Positions 1 to 8,784 of a DNA stretch of 64,000 nt are shown here, in pieces; positions within the stretch are counted from its first letter, which is position 1, and each line of letters starts with the position of its first letter. Position numbers and translations under genes: made by a program. Origin of the DNA: Ferrimonas lipolytica (lineage in GTDB: Bacteria; Pseudomonadota; Gammaproteobacteria; Enterobacterales; Shewanellaceae); contig NZ_CP051180.1 of NCBI RefSeq assembly GCF_012295575.1, positions 2,728,001 through 2,792,000 on the forward strand. Direction: 5' to 3'. Below the pieces are notes generated by a model. The model was not told where the DNA came from and searched no databases. It saw nothing but the letters and a program-made list of their open reading frames with translations.

Positions 1-2
1 AC

Positions 3-50
3 CCGCGTAACGACACTGTTTCTGGTTTGAGCTGGATGGCTCAAGCCTAA
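3..50 (+). CDS. C-terminal tail of an unidentified upstream gene (partial)
   Basis: The third frame is open from the left edge and ends at TAA 48-50, giving a tail that finishes in SGLSWMAQA. It would be followed 8 bases later by a hairpin, as expected for the 3' end of a gene. Frame 1 instead ends at TGA 28-30, so the frame is not certain. Too little is present to name a family. Upstream neighbours of GntP permeases are often glycerate or gluconate catabolic genes, but nothing here proves that. Confidence 0.35.
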   Translation, partial: PRNDTVSGLSWMAQA

Positions 51-58
51 CTCAATGA

Positions 59-77
59 GGCGACCGTACTGGTCGCC
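59..77 (+). terminator. Short hairpin, possible terminator or leader hairpin
   Basis: GGCGACC (59-65) and GGTCGCC (71-77) form a perfect 7-bp stem with a 5-base loop. Only a weak T-stretch follows (GTTTCC). It may end the upstream gene or lie in the leader of the permease gene, whose ATG is at 110. Confidence 0.4.
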
Positions 78-109
78 GTTTCCTATATAACAACGGAACC
101 CCAAAAATT

Positions 110-1582
110 ATGGAAACTACCATCATCGGCATTGTCGCAGGCCTTATTGCCCTGTTGGCCATGGTATTAAAGACCCGTATCCACATCTTCCCGGCCATGA
201 TCATCACAGCGTTAATCATCGGTTTGTTTGGTGGCATGGATCCTAATGCACTAACCAAGGCATTAACCTCTGGCTTCGGTGGTACCTTGTCTTCAATTGG
301 TCTGATCATCGGTTTCGGTGTGATGATGGGTTCCTGCTTTGAAGTCTCTGGTGCGGCTAAGCGAATGGCTCGTACCTTCATCAAGATCTTTGGTAAAGGT
401 CGCGAAGACATCGCGTTGGGTTTCACCGGTGTGTTGGTTTCCATTCCAGTATTTTGTGACTCGGCTTACGTGCTGTTGCAATCGTTGGTTCGCGCAATCT
501 CTGCCAACACCGGTAAGTCCGTTGTTGGTTTAGGTTCTACCTTGGCAATCGGTCTGCTGATCACCCACGCCATGGTGCCACCAACACCGGGCCCTGTTGG
601 CGTTGCTGCGTTGCTGGGTGTCGATTTGGGCGCATACATGGTTTGGGGACTTATCGTTGCTATCCCAATGATGCTAGGTACCATTTTCTACACCCGCCGC
701 ATGGGCCAAAAATACTACCGTGTTCCAGGTAAAGATGGCGAATGGATCTCTGAGCCAGCGATGTTCCGCGGCGTCAAAGAGATGTCTTCTGAAGAGGAAG
801 CGAAACTGCCAAGCAACTTGCTGTCATTCGCGCCAATCCTAATGCCTATTGCGCTAATCTTAACCCGCACCTTAATGGGCAAACTGCCTGAGGGTGAAGA
901 AGCCAGCTTCTTATACAACTTGATTCAACTGGTTGGCCACCCGGTAATCGCCGTTGGTCTCGGCCTGCTGGTAGCGCTGTATGGTTTGACTCGTCACATC
1001 CCACGTGAGCAGATCATCACCTCGATGGAGAGCGGCGTTTCCTCTACCGGTATCATCCTACTGGTAACTGGTGCCGGCGGTGCAATGGGTGCAGTACTGC
1101 GTGCTTCTGGCGCTGGCGACACCATTGCCGATGCCATCGCCTCTACCGGTTTACCACCAATCCTGATCCCGCTGGCAATCGCTTCACTGCTACGTTTAGC
1201 TCAGGGGTCTGCCACGGTTGCGATGATCACTGCAGCGACCATCACTGCACCTATGGTTCCGGGGCTGGGCTTAGAGCCAGTATTCGTTGCCTTGGCTTGT
1301 GCTGTTGGTGCTATCGGCTTTAGTCACTTTAATGATTCCTACTTCCACGTGGTAAACCGCACCTTGGGTGTAGATGAAACCAAAGCACAGATGGAGATCT
1401 GGTGTGTGACCGCTATGATCGCTTGGGCGATTGGTGCCACCATGGTGACGGCATTGAACTTGGCCTTCGGCTCAGCCGGTACCATCTTCGATCTGGTTAT
1501 CCCAATGCTGACCCTAGCAGGTCTGCTAGTGTGGATTAGCAAGCAGGATACCGAAGAGCTGCCTGCTACTGAAACGGCCTAA
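110..1582 (+). CDS. GntP-family permease (gluconate/glycerate-type transporter)
   Basis: This 490-residue protein is an inner-membrane symporter of the gluconate:H+ symporter (GntP) family, which imports sugar acids such as gluconate, fructuronate or glycerate. The sequence is hydrophobic from end to end with about 12 or more membrane segments. It carries the family's loop around residues 155-165 (HAMVPPTPGPVG), the early FGGTLSSIGLIIGFGVMMG segment and the late GFSHFNDSYFHVVNRTLGV segment. Length is slightly above the usual 440-460 residues because of a charged cytoplasmic loop near residues 205-240. The ATG at 110 has only a weak Shine-Dalgarno. A strong terminator follows. The substrate cannot be told from sequence; D-glycerate or gluconate are the likeliest. 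Confidence 0.9.
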   Translation: METTIIGIVAGLIALLAMVLKTRIHIFPAMIITALIIGLFGGMDPNALTKALTSGFGGTLSSIGLIIGFGVMMGSCFEVSGAAKRMARTFIKIFGKGREDIALGFTGVLVSIPVFCDSAYVLLQSLVRAISANTGKSVVGLGSTLAIGLLITHAMVPPTPGPVGVAALLGVDLGAYMVWGLIVAIPMMLGTIFYTRRMGQKYYRVPGKDGEWISEPAMFRGVKEMSSEEEAKLPSNLLSFAPILMPIALILTRTLMGKLPEGEEASFLYNLIQLVGHPVIAVGLGLLVALYGLTRHIPREQIITSMESGVSSTGIILLVTGAGGAMGAVLRASGAGDTIADAIASTGLPPILIPLAIASLLRLAQGSATVAMITAATITAPMVPGLGLEPVFVALACAVGAIGFSHFNDSYFHVVNRTLGVDETKAQMEIWCVTAMIAWAIGATMVTALNLAFGSAGTIFDLVIPMLTLAGLLVWISKQDTEELPATETA

Positions 1583-1603
1583 TCCGCCAATAGCGCCAGT
1601 TTT

Positions 1604-1637
1604 AAAGGCCAGTCAGAGCAATCCGACTGGCCTTTTT
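1604..1637 (+). terminator. Rho-independent terminator after the GntP permease
   Basis: AAAGGCCAGTC (1604-1614) pairs with GACTGGCCTTT (1625-1635) around a 10-base loop and runs into a T-tract. The 11-bp stem and T-run are textbook. Confidence 0.9.
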
Positions 1638-1644
1638 GTTTGGT

Positions 1645-3030
1645 CGTAGGGGCGCTCATGAGCGACCTCGACCGCAACCTCGACCGCAACAGCAGCCTCA
1701 AGCACAACCGCAATGGCACCGTTCTCAACCTCAGCGAAGGTCAATCACGATTGCCCCTACCGCACCATTGCCCCAACAACATTCACCTGCCCAGACGTAG
1801 GGGCGCTCATGAGCGACCGCAACCTCGGCTACAACCTCGACCGAAGCCTCGACCGCAACCTCGGCCGCAACAGCAGCCTTGAGCACAACCGCAATGGCAC
1901 AGTTTTCAACCTCAACGAAGGTCAATCACGATTGCCCCTACCGCAATCACCCTTGCCCCAACAACATTCACCTGCCCAGACGTAGGGGCGCTCATGAGCG
2001 ACCGCGACCAAGACCGCAACCTCGACCGCAACAGCAGCCCCGAGCGCAACCTCAATGGCACCGTTCTCAACCTCAGCGAAGGTCAATCACGATTGCCCCT
2101 ACCGCACCATTGCCCCAACAACATTCACCTGCCCAGACGTAGGGGCGCTCATGAGCGACCTCGACCGAAGCCTCGACCGCAACCTCGGCCGCAACAGCGG
2201 CCTTGACCGCAATCACCATTGCCCCAACAACATTCACCTGCCCAGACGTAGGGGCGCTCATGAGCGACCGCGACCAAGACCGCAACCTCGACCGCAACAG
2301 CAGCCCCGAGCGCAACCTCAATGGCACCGTTCTCAACCTCAGCGAAGGTCAATCACGATTGCCCCTACCGCACCATTGCCCCAACAACATTCACCTGCCC
2401 AGACGTAGGGGCGCTCATGAGCGACCGCAACCTCGGCTACAACCTAGACCGCAACAGCAGCCCCGACCACAACCTCAATGGCACAGTTTTCAACCTCAGC
2501 GAAGGTCAATCACGATTGCCCCTACCGCACCATTGCCCCAACAACATTCACCTGCCCAGACGTAGGGGCGCTCATGAGCGACCGCAACCAAGACCGCAAC
2601 CTCGACCGCAATAGCAGCCCCGAGCACAACCTCAATGGCACCGTTCTCAACCTCAGCGAAGGTCAATCTCGATTGCACCCACCGCAATCACCATTGCCCC
2701 AACAACATTCACCTGACCAGACGTAGGGGCGCTCATGAGCGACCGCAACCTCGGCTACAACCTCGGCCGAAGCCTCGACCGCAACCGCAATGGCACAGTT
2801 TTCAACCTCAGCGAAGGTCAATCACGATTGCCCCTACCGCAACCACCATTGCCCCAACAACATTCACCTGCCCAGACGTAGGGGCGCTCATGAGCGACCG
2901 CGACCAAGACCGCAACCTCGACCGCAACCTCGACCGCAACAGCAGCCTTGAGCACAACCGCAATGGCACAGCTCTCAACCTCAGCGAAGGTCAATCACGA
3001 TTGCCCCCACCGCAATCACCACAGTCCGAC
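1645..3030. repeat. Intergenic tandem array of nine ~110-185-bp units
   Basis: Nine units begin with the same sequence, CGTAGGGGCGCTCATGAGC, at 1645, 1796, 1981, 2138, 2247, 2404, 2561, 2722 and 2877. The successive spacings are 151, 185, 157, 109, 157, 157, 161 and 155 bp. Each head contains the 12-bp palindrome CGCTCATGAGCG. Most units close with GCCCCTAC, the inverse complement of GTAGGGGC at the head, so each is a ~115-bp segment bounded by an 8-bp inverted repeat, followed by a ~35-bp linker. Inside, a short motif (CTCGACCGCAAC and variants) recurs one to three times, which explains most length differences; unit 4 (2138) lacks the closing part. The array fills the space between the convergent permease and sulfotransferase genes, outside both terminators. 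Many overlapping open frames run through it, but none has a ribosome site or protein-like composition. Confidence 0.92.
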
Positions 3031-3073
3031 AACGATTCCTTTTCGACAATTGTCACGTTAATACAAACCTAAA

Positions 3074-3096
3074 AGGCCAGCACACTGTGCTGGCCT
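3074..3096 (-). terminator. Terminator of the first arylsulfate sulfotransferase gene
   Basis: AGGCCAGCACA (3074-3084) and TGTGCTGGCCT (3086-3096) are perfect inverted repeats. Read on the minus strand the stem is followed by TTTT, so it serves the gene ending at 3116. Confidence 0.8.
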
Positions 3097-3115
3097 CGTT
3101 ATTGCGCTCGAGCTA

Positions 3116-4915
3116 TTACTGATCGAATGCTGGCTTGATCACGGTCGCACGATAGCCCGGAGCACCTGGTGCCATGCCGTGAACCCAGATCTCAACCGCG
3201 GGCTTATCTTCGCCATATGGGACCTCCAAAATCTTACCAACGGTTTTCCCTTCGTACAGACCGGTAGACATCGATGCGATGAAGTTAGAATCCTTATCGC
3301 CCATGTATTGAGTGATAGAGGTAACCGGCGAGTAGAACTCGTAGCCACGATCCTTACCGTACTGCCACAGCTGCTGTACCGTCATGTTCTCTTCATCAAT
3401 CACATACTCAACACCACGGGTGTACTTCATGGTTGGCATCGCTGGCTGTTCGTTGCCACGGCCGTCACCGTTATCGAGAACGAACAGTTTGAAGTAGCGC
3501 TGATCGTTATTTTTGCCGATGTAAGCGGTGTGTTGAGTCCAAGTAAAGTCGAACTTATCTAAGTCTGGACACTGGCCCTGTTCAGTACAATCGATGTTAT
3601 TCCCATCCGCATCAATTGGCTGCAGTACCTTGGCGGCTAAGTCACCTTTCCAACCGCCACGAGCGGACATAATCCACTTCACTTGGTTATCTTTACCAAT
3701 CTTAATATTGGCGGACTGGTGACGCAGCGACACAATCAAACCGTCGTCTAACTCATCGTAAGAGACTGAGTTAACGTGAGCCCAGTTACGGCCAGCACCA
3801 ACACCTGGTACATCACCGTAAGGCATCGCGGCCAGCTCTTCTTTGGTTACTGTTTTACCAGCCTTATCAACATCAACATTCAAACACACAGCGCCCATAT
3901 CCAACCCTTTGAGGGTGATATCGCGATACGGATCGAGAATGCCGTTTAAGTCCCACTCGTGAACTAATTTGCCGTTTGGGTCGACCTCAATAATGTGGTC
4001 ACGGACGGTGTTAACAATCTCACCGATGTCATTGCGGTAGTCCTTTTTAGCCACGCGAATAATCATGTTGCCGTTCGGACGGTGGTGAATGTCGTGGGAG
4101 AAATCAGAGTAGTTACCTGGTAGATCACGCGAGTACACGTGCTCCCCCATCAAGCTCATACGGTGGTAAGCCTGACCTGCGCCCCAAACCAGATCCTTAC
4201 CAACCTGCTTAATGCCCATTACGTAACCGGTTTTACGATAGTGTTCCGCGTCGCGGAACGCTTGGTAATCCATGTACCAGCGTAAATCGCCATTGGTGTC
4301 GTACATTGAAAGGGTTGGTGAACGATCCCACAAGCCAGCCCCTGGTGCTTTGGGGTTGTTATGGCCAACGATAGAACGTGCTGAGCCATCGCCAAAGCCA
4401 TCTACAAGGTACAACCGATCTTCAAAACCCTTTGCCGCTTTAACTTTAACTTCGCCTTTAAGGTAAGAGCTGCGTGCATTTGCCGCTGGAGTAAACTTGA
4501 CCCCACCGGTGCGCATGTTAAAGGTGTGATTCTGACGTTTGCCATCTTCGGTCCAGTTAACCAAGACTCGGTTTTGGTAATCTGCATATAAGCCAAACAC
4601 TGGAATACCGGAGTGTTGCAGCAACTCATTCGCTGCGACATGGTAACTAATATCGACTCCATCAGCGCCTTTGGCTAGTACGGTCACTTTGACATCGGTC
4701 AGCTTACGGCCGCTAGGAATGTCAATCACAGCGGTCAACGGCGCGTAGCCATATTTGTTCATGAAAATGGTGCCGATCACCTCAGTGCCTTTGGAGTAGA
4801 CTGCCATTCCGCGAGTGGACTTAAGTGAGCTCTTAACCCCTGCGGCCATTGCACTTTGGCTAAAACCAATGGCACCAATCACTGCAAATACTACTGCTGC
4901 ATTGCGTATCTTCAT
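3116..4915 (-). CDS. Periplasmic arylsulfate sulfotransferase (ASST), copy 1
   Basis: The enzyme moves sulfate from one phenolic sulfate ester to another phenol without PAPS, in the periplasm. A signal peptide is visible (hydrophobic AAVVFAVIGAIGF, cleavage after SAMA). Counting from the first of two adjacent ATGs, the family's active-site region is present: a His cluster in SHDIHHRPNGN (275-279), His381 in NWAHVNS, Arg399 in SLRHQ and His463 in TQHTAY. The last three fall at the spacing of the E. coli CFT073 residues His356, Arg374 and catalytic His436. Cys444 and Cys450 match the structural disulfide that DsbL makes in that enzyme. GGAG spacing favours the second ATG (4915). The gene stands alone, 300 bp from a divergent TetR regulator, and is a diverged paralogue of the copy at 14896-16653. 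Confidence 0.95.
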   Translation of the reverse strand: MKIRNAAVVFAVIGAIGFSQSAMAAGVKSSLKSTRGMAVYSKGTEVIGTIFMNKYGYAPLTAVIDIPSGRKLTDVKVTVLAKGADGVDISYHVAANELLQHSGIPVFGLYADYQNRVLVNWTEDGKRQNHTFNMRTGGVKFTPAANARSSYLKGEVKVKAAKGFEDRLYLVDGFGDGSARSIVGHNNPKAPGAGLWDRSPTLSMYDTNGDLRWYMDYQAFRDAEHYRKTGYVMGIKQVGKDLVWGAGQAYHRMSLMGEHVYSRDLPGNYSDFSHDIHHRPNGNMIIRVAKKDYRNDIGEIVNTVRDHIIEVDPNGKLVHEWDLNGILDPYRDITLKGLDMGAVCLNVDVDKAGKTVTKEELAAMPYGDVPGVGAGRNWAHVNSVSYDELDDGLIVSLRHQSANIKIGKDNQVKWIMSARGGWKGDLAAKVLQPIDADGNNIDCTEQGQCPDLDKFDFTWTQHTAYIGKNNDQRYFKLFVLDNGDGRGNEQPAMPTMKYTRGVEYVIDEENMTVQQLWQYGKDRGYEFYSPVTSITQYMGDKDSNFIASMSTGLYEGKTVGKILEVPYGEDKPAVEIWVHGMAPGAPGYRATVIKPAFDQ

Positions 4916-5168
4916 CATTATCTCCGAGTAAACATGGTTTGATTCGAGCTATGTTGGTAACCAGATTAACCACAGCAATCACTCAGAAATGAGAGTTAAA
5001 ACTCACCCAACCGAACCACCATCGACTTAGCAGCAAGTCGAGACTTGCCTCACTAATATCAACCATCCACAATAATTTCTCTCGGTTAACAACCGCGCTA
5101 GCGTTAGCTTATTCACAACCTTAACAAGGTTCAGGTTGAACAATTTTCATTACTCGACAGTGCCAAGA

Positions 5169-5184
5169 AAAGTCGCGAGACTTT
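5169..5184. promoter_or_regulatory. Candidate TetR-type operator between assT and tetR
   Basis: AAAGTC and GACTTT form a perfect inverted repeat with a 4-base centre (GCGA), 32 bases before the TetR-family ATG and about 250 bases from the divergent sulfotransferase start. Size and position fit a TetR operator, but this is inference from one site. Confidence 0.35.
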
Positions 5185-5215
5185 CTCGAAATAGTTTTCG
5201 CTTAAGGCTGCTGCA

Positions 5216-5917
5216 ATGTATAGAAAGAACCGCCAAACCGTTCGTAATCAATTACTGCGCAGCGCGCAATATTTGATTCAACAGCAGGGGCTGGTATCGA
5301 TGCGTTTCTGCGACATTGCCAAGCATGCGGAAACATCCACGGGCACGCTTTACTCCCACTTTGCTTCAAAAGAGAACCTGCTGGTGGAGTTGTATGTTGA
5401 GCGCATCAACGACTATGTTAAAACGCGGCAGGAGTTATTAGACGCCGAGCTTAACCCTGCAGAGCGCTTGTTGGTATCAAATCTCACCCCAATCATGGTG
5501 AGCTTGCACAGCCCCAACACTGATGGGCTCAATTTTATGATTGCCAATGCCGGGTTGTGGCAACACGCTGAAAGCGCATATCGCAGTCAAATAGAAGCCA
5601 GTTTTTTAAAACTGCAGCAGATCACCGACAAATTGTGGTTAGTGCCGATCGAACAGGGAAAATTGCTGAGCGATATGGCCGCTATTAAACAATGCCGCCA
5701 ACTCTTGATTGGTTATCAACGAGGCTGTGTGCTGCAATCGCAAAATCTGTTCCTGCGCGAGCAGCAGTCGTTGCCAAGTCTCGAATGCTCATTTTCCACC
5801 ATGGAAAACCTATTGAATGGGCTAGACTGGCTCGCTCCCTATGGTCATATTGACCAAAGTCAGGTTATCTCAGCTTGTCGAACCCAACTGGATTGGCACA
5901 CCAAGGCATTGATATAA
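5216..5917 (+). CDS. TetR-family transcriptional regulator
   Basis: This 233-residue protein is a one-component DNA-binding repressor. The first ~55 residues show the TetR helix-turn-helix: LLRSAQYLIQQQG, then RFCDIAKHAETSTGTLYSHFASKENLL, where TGTLYSHF is the recognition helix region. The C-terminal part is the variable ligand-binding and dimer domain, with no recognisable ligand signature. AAGG lies about nine bases before the ATG. It is divergent from the sulfotransferase at 3116-4915 and likely controls it, itself, or the glutaredoxin-like gene 65 bp downstream. The ligand may be a phenolic compound, but that is only inferred from the neighbour. Confidence 0.9.
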   Translation: MYRKNRQTVRNQLLRSAQYLIQQQGLVSMRFCDIAKHAETSTGTLYSHFASKENLLVELYVERINDYVKTRQELLDAELNPAERLLVSNLTPIMVSLHSPNTDGLNFMIANAGLWQHAESAYRSQIEASFLKLQQITDKLWLVPIEQGKLLSDMAAIKQCRQLLIGYQRGCVLQSQNLFLREQQSLPSLECSFSTMENLLNGLDWLAPYGHIDQSQVISACRTQLDWHTKALI

Positions 5918-5982
5918 AATCAATTTATACTGGGCATTCAAATTGAGATAAGGTAACCAAAAGCACCGTAACAGAGGTTGTG

Positions 5983-6633
5983 ATGCCCTTACCTATTCTC
6001 TATTCTCTCCGCCGCTGCCCCTACTGCGTTCGAGCGCGATTGGTGCTGCTGCATGCTGAGCAACCGGTAGAGATTAGAGACATTGTATTGGCCAACAAGC
6101 CTACCGAGCTAATCACTGCTTCAGCCAAGGGCACTGTGCCGGTATTGCAGCTACCTGACGGTAGAGTGATAGAGGAAAGTCTCGATATCATGGTTTGGGC
6201 GTTAGCGCAGCAAGATCCTAGCGATCTGCTCCGCCAGCAGCAGCCTCTAGTTAAACAACAGATGCAACAATTAATTCAATACGCCGATAGGGAGTTTGTG
6301 CCCATACTTGAGAGCTATCAAGCGGCCGTGCGCTACCGAGCTCCAAACCACCAGTATTACCGCCAGCGCACCTTGTCGTTCATGCGGCAATTGGAACAAC
6401 GGCTGCGACAGCATAGCCATCTGTTTGGGGAGACTCCGTCATTAGTCGATTACGCTTTATTACCGTTCATACGTAAGTTTTCACGCATAGAGCGGCGGTG
6501 GTTTATAAGTGAGGATTTTGGCGAGATACGGCGTTGGTTAGCGCAGCACTACCAACACCGTTTATATAACCAAGCGATGCAGTCATTCCCACGCTGGCAC
6601 CAAGGTAAGGTGCCAACGGTATTGGGTAACTAG
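5983..6633 (+). CDS. Glutaredoxin-2-like / GST-fold protein
   Basis: The protein (216 residues from this ATG) has a thioredoxin-fold N-terminal domain with the redox motif CPYC (RRCPYCVRARL), a cis-proline loop (GTVPVL) and the glutathione-binding EES that follows. An all-helical C-terminal domain comes next, as in GrxB of E. coli (215 residues). It is probably cytoplasmic and uses glutathione to reduce disulfides or mixed disulfides. A GTG sits directly before the ATG, but GAGG at 5974-5977 is correctly spaced only for the ATG at 5983. It may be cotranscribed with the TetR gene. Confidence 0.88.
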   Translation: MPLPILYSLRRCPYCVRARLVLLHAEQPVEIRDIVLANKPTELITASAKGTVPVLQLPDGRVIEESLDIMVWALAQQDPSDLLRQQQPLVKQQMQQLIQYADREFVPILESYQAAVRYRAPNHQYYRQRTLSFMRQLEQRLRQHSHLFGETPSLVDYALLPFIRKFSRIERRWFISEDFGEIRRWLAQHYQHRLYNQAMQSFPRWHQGKVPTVLGN

Positions 6634-6648
6634 TGATTGAACAGACCA

Positions 6649-6963
6649 TTACAATCCACAGTCTTGCTCTGTATCTTCAATGTCGCCCTGTAAGGTTTTA
6701 ACCCAGCTGCCGGTGCCTTCATGTTGCTGGTAAAGATCGACAAGCTCGTCCTGTAACCCAACCAGCTTTTCACAAACCTGTTGATCAAGTTCACCACTAA
6801 AGGCGTCCCCCATCATCTGCAGCATCACTACCGCCATGTCAGATTCAATCCGCCGATACTCTTCCGTTTGATTGGCCGCCTCAATACCGCCCTCGAGCTT
6901 GCCACAACCAACTAACAGCAGTGCCGTTGCGATACCCATTGTTATGGACTTAACGTGCTGCAT
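6649..6963 (-). CDS. Small predicted lipoprotein, function unknown
   Basis: Starting at the ATG preceded by AAGGA, the product is 104 residues with a type II signal peptide ending in the lipobox LLVGC near residue 20. The mature part is acidic and helical, with two cysteines far apart (DQQVCEKL and EQDCGL) that could form a disulfide. I do not recognise a family. An upstream in-frame start at 7038 would place 25 charged residues before the signal peptide, so it was rejected. It converges on the glutaredoxin-like gene with only 15 bases between their stops. Confidence 0.75.
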   Translation of the reverse strand: MQHVKSITMGIATALLLVGCGKLEGGIEAANQTEEYRRIESDMAVVMLQMMGDAFSGELDQQVCEKLVGLQDELVDLYQQHEGTGSWVKTLQGDIEDTEQDCGL

Positions 6964-7408
6964 GGATACATCCTTGTATAGAGATAGCGCTAAATAACGT
7001 GTGGAGATTAAGTTACGGCAACGAAACCACACCAACAACGCGCTATTGCTGCCAAAGCCACGCGGCTATTACCTATTCTGCGGTGGTTAAAGTCTCACAG
7101 AGCCGCTCACCTTAGGTGGAGCATCAAAGCAATAATCCAAGTTCAAGCTCGATGCCCCAATTGATTCCGTCTGCCCATAAAGCCACAGCAAAATACTGAT
7201 TTTTAAGATATTTTAACCATATAAATTAATTATCGAAAAAATACAGGAGTTGGTTAAGGACAAAATCTTCCAATGTTTTTGGACATTTTGCACCTTTGGC
7301 TTGGGATAACCCGGTGATAGCATGCGTGCCATTGAGTCAACGGGGTAATCGCTACAGCGTTGATTATCCCAATTCACACTTGTTCAAGCGCTTAATGGAG
7401 CAGCAACA
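6964..7408. other. Non-coding gap between divergent lipoprotein and nitroreductase genes
   Basis: This 445-bp spacer is AT-rich in its middle (about 7180-7250) and must hold the divergent promoters of its two neighbours. I see no open frame with a ribosome site, no repeat element and no clear terminator. Confidence 0.6.
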
Positions 7409-8113
7409 ATGACAATTGCAAAAGATACCAAAGCTATCCAATCTCAGATCATCGAAGCCTTTAACTTTCGCCATGCAACTAAGGTGTTCGATCCCAAGCG
7501 CAAGATCAGTGATGACCAATTCAACACCATCCTTGAGGCGGCGCGGTTATCACCAACCTCTTTTGGTTTCGAACCATTCCAGATGTTGATTATCCAGTCG
7601 CCACAAAAGCGTGAGTTGTTCCGCGATTTTGCTTGGGGTGCAAATGGTGCCTTTAATGGCTCCGCAGGCCAGCTTGGTACCGCCAGTCACTTTGTGATCT
7701 TTTTGGCTCACACCGACGTAAACATGAAGCATAACTCTGAGTACCAACAGAAGTTTATGAAGGAAGTAAAGCAACTGCCAGACGATGTGATTGGCTTTAT
7801 CAACCAAGCCTTCCAGAAGTTTCAGGAGCAAGATTTTAATATTGATGGCGCTCGCCAAATCACTGATTGGGCTGGCAAGCAAGCTTACATTGCCTTAGGC
7901 AACACCATGTCGGTTGCAGCGCAGATAGGTATCGATTCTTGCCCTATCGAGGGCTTTGAAATGGATAAGACATCACAAGTACTGGAGGAGCACTTCGGTA
8001 TCGACCCTAAGGTGTATCAGCCGGCTGTTATGGCGGCCTTTGGTTACCGAGCCGACGAGCCACAATTTGATAAGACCCGCCGTACTATGGAGCAAATGGT
8101 TAGCTGGTTCTAA
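7409..8113 (+). CDS. Nitroreductase-family FMN oxidoreductase
   Basis: The 234-residue product is an NAD(P)H-dependent flavoprotein of the NfsB-like branch. It has the family opening FNFRHATKVFDPKRKISDDQF, where the arginine of RHAT-like motifs contacts FMN phosphate. The second block LEAARLSPTSFGFEPFQMLII and the late IGIDSCPIEGFE segment are typical. Such enzymes reduce nitro-aromatics, quinones or enones in the cytoplasm; the natural substrate is unknown. GGAG is nine bases before the ATG. The gene is single, ends in its own terminator, and a MITE copy is inserted directly behind that terminator. Confidence 0.9.
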   Translation: MTIAKDTKAIQSQIIEAFNFRHATKVFDPKRKISDDQFNTILEAARLSPTSFGFEPFQMLIIQSPQKRELFRDFAWGANGAFNGSAGQLGTASHFVIFLAHTDVNMKHNSEYQQKFMKEVKQLPDDVIGFINQAFQKFQEQDFNIDGARQITDWAGKQAYIALGNTMSVAAQIGIDSCPIEGFEMDKTSQVLEEHFGIDPKVYQPAVMAAFGYRADEPQFDKTRRTMEQMVSWF

Positions 8114-8142
8114 CATCTGCACCAACACAGTTTCATCATCTT

Positions 8143-8177
8143 TGGTGCCCGAGAGCAATCTCGTGGCGCCTTTTTTT
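8143..8177 (+). terminator. Terminator of the nitroreductase gene
   Basis: GGTGCC-CGAGA pairs with TCTCG-TGGCGCC (with one G-T pair and a small bulge) around GCAA, followed by seven T. The MITE copy starts at the first base after this T-run. Confidence 0.75.
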
Positions 8178-8467
8178 GGCTGTGTCACAGTTAAGTGTTG
8201 AGGTTTATATCAAGCCTTCGGCTGTACCGATTGCAGTACTCTTAGGGGTTGCGTCGCAGTGCCGACAGCACATTCTTGTATGCATTAGGGGGGAGCTTCG
8301 CCCGCTTTGGAATCCCCCTTGCCTTAGGTCGCCGTCCAAAACGCTTCGCTGAACTGCTCCAATGCGGCAGAAGATCAATAGCGGTAGTGCTTTACCCTTG
8401 TATCGCGACTCTCCTAGCCAGCGCTTTAACAGCCTTGGAAAGAGCAACACTTAATTGGTACACAGCC
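8178..8467 (+). mobile_element. MITE-like element, copy 1 (full length, 290 bp)
   Basis: The copy opens with GGCTGTGTCACAG and closes with GGTACACAGCC, imperfect inverted repeats of about 23 bp. It contains the family core GCACATTCTTGTATGCATTA followed by a G-run. It is flanked by CTTTTTTT and TTTTTTGT, so the 8-bp target duplication is near but not perfect, possibly blurred by slippage in the T-run. There is no transposase; its short open frames are not conserved as proteins. It is inserted in the U-tract of the nitroreductase terminator. Confidence 0.85.
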
Positions 8468-8784
8468 TTTTTTGTGTCTAAATACATTATCGCTGCCAGA
8501 TTCACCTCTCAACCAGTTTGATTCGGCAGTGCTCTCGCAGGTAGATATAAATGACGCAAATCCTCCATCTCTCTCCGCCAAAACAATTTGATCTTTTTAC
8601 TTCCAAATTCAGTTGATTCATGACAACCAGCATAGTTACAGCCGATAAAACACCACAAATTGACAGCAGCTAGCCGATTCACCCGAATTGATATTGGTGC
8701 GCCCCTTGAATATTAACCAACTGTTAACATACCCGATCATTTTAGTCAGGTATATCAACCAACAGGCATTTGGGGAAGGGAAGC
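8468..8784. other. Promoter region of the RCC1 lipoprotein gene
   Basis: About 317 bp between the MITE end and the next ATG. It is AT-rich with no credible open frame. No strong promoter consensus could be picked by eye. A good ribosome site (GGGAAGGGA) lies just before 8785. Confidence 0.5.

Noticed and set aside
1645-3030. CRISPR array
   Set aside because: Units are 109-185 bp and almost wholly repeated; there are no unique spacers of constant length and no cas genes nearby.
1640-3072. Many overlapping open frames on both strands in the tandem array, encoding Arg/Pro/Gln-rich peptides
   Set aside because: They are produced by repeat periodicity and lack of stops in a biased sequence; none has a ribosome site, and the frames break at units of length not divisible by three.
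8205-8521. Short open frames on both strands inside MITE copies 1, 2, 5 and others, giving peptides such as MHTRMC-type starts
   Set aside because: They arise from the shared repeat sequence, are interrupted differently in each copy and lack ribosome sites.
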